Assembly (NCBI RefSeq): GCF_021917145.1
Contig: NC_061065.1
Coordinates: 14,104,394-14,168,393 of the forward strand
Source of the DNA: Hypomesus transpacificus
Taxonomy: Eukaryota; Chordata; Actinopteri; Osmeriformes; Osmeridae
Direction of reading: 5' to 3'
Length of the DNA: 64,000 nt
Below the pieces are notes generated by a model. The model was given only the letters and a program-made list of their open reading frames with translations. It was not told the DNA's origin and ran no database searches. The translations under genes and the position numbers were made by a program. Shown here piece after piece: positions 61,915 to 64,000 of the stretch; within the stretch, counting starts at the first letter, position 1; the number at the start of each line of letters is the position of its first letter.

Positions 61915-63186
61915 ATGTAGAGCCATCCAGTTCAACCTCCTTCCTCCACTCTCCAATGAATGCCTGCTTCTGGCTTTCACGTATGACGTCATTACTCCCG
62001 ATCTCGGAAAACTCAGTTTCCGTGCCAAGACGCTGACTTTGTCAAGTCAAAGATGCCCTAAGGGTTGGCACAGGCCAACATGGGCCGTTCCTCTTAACGA
62101 TGGCAATAAAATAAAACTTCACAGAGTCGAGGGAAGACAAAAGAAACAAGTAAATAAGATTGCTCTGTTTTATCTCTCATTGGGAAGGACTTTTGGCGTT
62201 TGCTGAGAAGTACGAAGCCTGAGTTGTTTTGCCGGCTGGTTAAATAACAGCAGCTAGCATTCAATACCTTGACTGAAGTTTATCAGAAGGCAAAGGCAGA
62301 CCAGAGATGGTGTCCATTGATATCTCTCAGGTAACTGACTCTTGAATGCCTCTCACCTGGTGATACCATCTTTAATGAATAGCTGCATGTTCTCAAGGGT
62401 GCTGACTGATAGCTATCACATGTACCAAAAGGGGAATGAGGTTTTTAAGGGACAATCACCAAATTCCATCTGAACTATCTGGATGTCTTCCACATTGCCA
62501 CACGCCCTGCGATTGCACCCATAATTGGCCTCGTACTGCAAAATAATTCCTAGCCACCACCCACAGTTGGCCCGCCAACATATGAATGATCTTTTTTTCC
62601 TCCTATCAGCACCTCTTTGTTGCCATGCCGATGGCAGTTAGAGATAGTGTTGTGTGAGTGGCTTGCCCCACATGGACAGATCGCCATCAGGCTTATCCCG
62701 GTACACCACTGGGTCTATCTTATGCTCAGCATCATAGTGCAGACCTTTCACCAACTCCCAAGAGAGCTTTATCAGTAACTGGAGCCAGAGACTGTGAACA
62801 ATTATCCCAATACTAGACTAATACTGTAAACTGGGGTCATAGTTGTGAAGTTTCGTTTTCTCAAATGGCGGGAAGAATGTGCTCAGCAAGTAGCCGAAAA
62901 ACAAAGGTGCTTGGATAAAAAAAATGCAACCTAGGGAAACTAATTCGACCATCATTTTTTACAAGGGTTAACCTTCAGGACAGATAGCTTTTAGGAGATC
63001 CCTAAGAGGACATGTCCTGTCCCAGAGGGCCGAGCGGGAGGGTGAGCCTCGGTGATGTGTGCACATCAGAGAAAGAGATCTTGTCATGGCGTATGACAGC
63101 GTGACCAGCTGTTACATGCCCGAGGAGAAGGAGCAATGCAGAGATAACTCCCCATGCTTTGTTTGGCCTAAGAGGAACGCTTCGCT

Positions 63187-63492
63187 GGAGGTGGCTGAGG
63201 TAGCGGCCAGCAGGGAGGCTGGAGGTGGCTGAGGTAGCGGCCAGCAGGGAGGCTGGAGGTGGCTGAGGTAGCGGCCAGCAGGGAGGCTGGAGGTGGCTGA
63301 GGTAGCGGCCAGCAGGGAGGCTGGAGGTGGCTGAGGTAGCGGCCAGCAGGGAGGCTGGAGGTGGCTGAGGTAGCGGCCAGCAGGGAGGCTGGAGGTGGCT
63401 GAGGTAGCGGACAGCAGGGAGGCTGGAGGTGGCTGAGGTAGCGGCCAGCAGGGAGGCTGGAGGTGGCTGAGGTAGCGGCCAGCAGGGAGGCT
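63187..63492. repeat. 34-bp minisatellite, nine copies
   Basis: Nine head-to-tail copies of a GC-rich 34-base unit begin at 63187, 63221, 63255, 63289, 63323, 63357, 63391, 63425 and 63459. The unit starts GGAGGTGGCTGAGGTAGCGG. The copies are almost identical; the seventh has a single C-to-A change. Array decay begins at 63493. Because 34 is not a multiple of 3, the frame cycles every three units and yields proline-rich antisense frames without biological meaning. Confidence 0.95.
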
Positions 63493-64000
63493 GGAGGGAT
63501 CGGCTGCTGTCTTCCGTACACCTGGCAGTGGACAGACATACACACTGTAGAATACTGCAGCACTGACTTTTGTGAAACTGTTATACTATTCTTAAACTGA
63601 CAATGTACTGACAGGTACTAAATGAAGGTAAGGAATTGTTTTTACAATGCAAATATTTCATACCCTAATATGATGCTGTAGGTAATATCGGTATGGCGTC
63701 ATAACCATAGAACAATGTTGTTTACAATTATTTTCATGCTTAAAAGGAAATGCTGTACCTGCACACTCAATGGATGACCAAGTTCACTGTGACTTCATGA
63801 CATCCTGTCCAATACTGTCGCCTTATGACAGAGACATACAGTACACTGGAGATTGCTGGGAGCCGTGGAGATCCTAATGAAGACCAGGGGTCACGGTTAA
63901 CAGCATGTTAGCAGCATGGCAGGTATGGGTCCGAGGGGGAGAGGGCCCTCACCTTCCCTCTGCCGTGAAACCTGAGAACCTCTCTCTCTCTCTCCCTCTC

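Larger units (their letters stand above)
57830..63186. other. Gene-free region downstream of pax1
   Basis: No credible exon. Contents: a 28-bp tandem duplication at 59638-59693, CA/TGCA repeats near 60.0 kb, a SINE tail fragment at 61.55 kb, and a GA-rich microsatellite at 61.78-61.91 kb. The next cluster gene expected from other vertebrates, foxa2, is not reached. Complex non-repetitive stretches (for example 62.2-62.8 kb) may be regulatory. Confidence 0.55.

Noticed and set aside
61624..62206. Ser/Leu- and Arg/Glu-rich frames on both strands
   Set aside because: They are products of the GA microsatellite at 61780-61914.
63187..63492. Regular direct repeats resembling a CRISPR array
   Set aside because: Units are contiguous without spacers and lie in a vertebrate genome, so this is a minisatellite.
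63112..63563. Proline-rich 131-143-codon antisense frames with repeated LPAGRYLSHLQPP
   Set aside because: They are created by the 34-bp minisatellite cycling through three frames; no start context or flanking exons.

Overview
This window is vertebrate nuclear DNA and almost certainly comes from a ray-finned (teleost) fish. Genes are split into many short exons with GT/AG introns. Coding regions closely match vertebrate proteins. The spacers hold dinucleotide microsatellites and several copies of a fish-type tRNA-headed SINE. There are no prokaryotic features such as operons, ribosome binding sites or CRISPR arrays.

Five protein-coding genes can be supported. (1) About 5.1-6.84 kb, + strand: a small PPC (DUF296) domain protein. 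(2) 17.6-35.8 kb, + strand: xrn2, the nuclear 5'-3' exoribonuclease. I rebuilt it as 31 coding exons giving an uninterrupted 957-residue frame. (3) 37.4-38.6 kb, - strand: an nkx2.4-type NK2 homeobox gene (2 coding exons, 343 aa). (4) 47.8-49.1 kb, - strand: an nkx2.2 homeobox gene (2 coding exons, 267 aa) with an unusually diverged sequence. (5) 54.3-57.3 kb, + strand: pax1, a paired-box gene (5 coding exons, 352 aa).

The order xrn2 - nkx2.4 - nkx2.2 - pax1 is that of human chromosome 20p11. It is part of the conserved deuterostome 'pharyngeal' cluster, which normally continues to foxa2. Xrn2 is a housekeeping RNA-decay and transcription-termination enzyme. The other three encode developmental transcription factors of hypothalamus/thyroid, ventral neural tube/pancreas, and pharyngeal pouch/sclerotome. 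xrn2 looks like a bystander whose long introns and flanks may carry enhancers for its neighbours. Candidate sites (Gli, homeodomain, E-box, octamer) are noted in intron 28 and upstream of nkx2.2.

The rest is non-coding: 0.2-5 kb, 6.84-17.4 kb (gene-free), 38.6-47.8 kb, 49.1-54.3 kb and 57.8-64 kb. It contains microsatellites, a 34-bp x 9 minisatellite at 63.2-63.5 kb, and SINE copies. It also contains a 144-bp fold-back element in xrn2 intron 4, and a 35-bp perfect palindrome flanked by 8-bp direct repeats that looks like a minimal hAT remnant. The most puzzling signal is a strong excess of the palindromic 8-mer TAGGCCTA and its relatives TAGCCTA/TAGGCTA. By eye I count 15 exact 8-mers between 39.0 and 57.4 kb, around the homeobox and pax1 genes, and almost none elsewhere. 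All counts and coordinates were read by hand.
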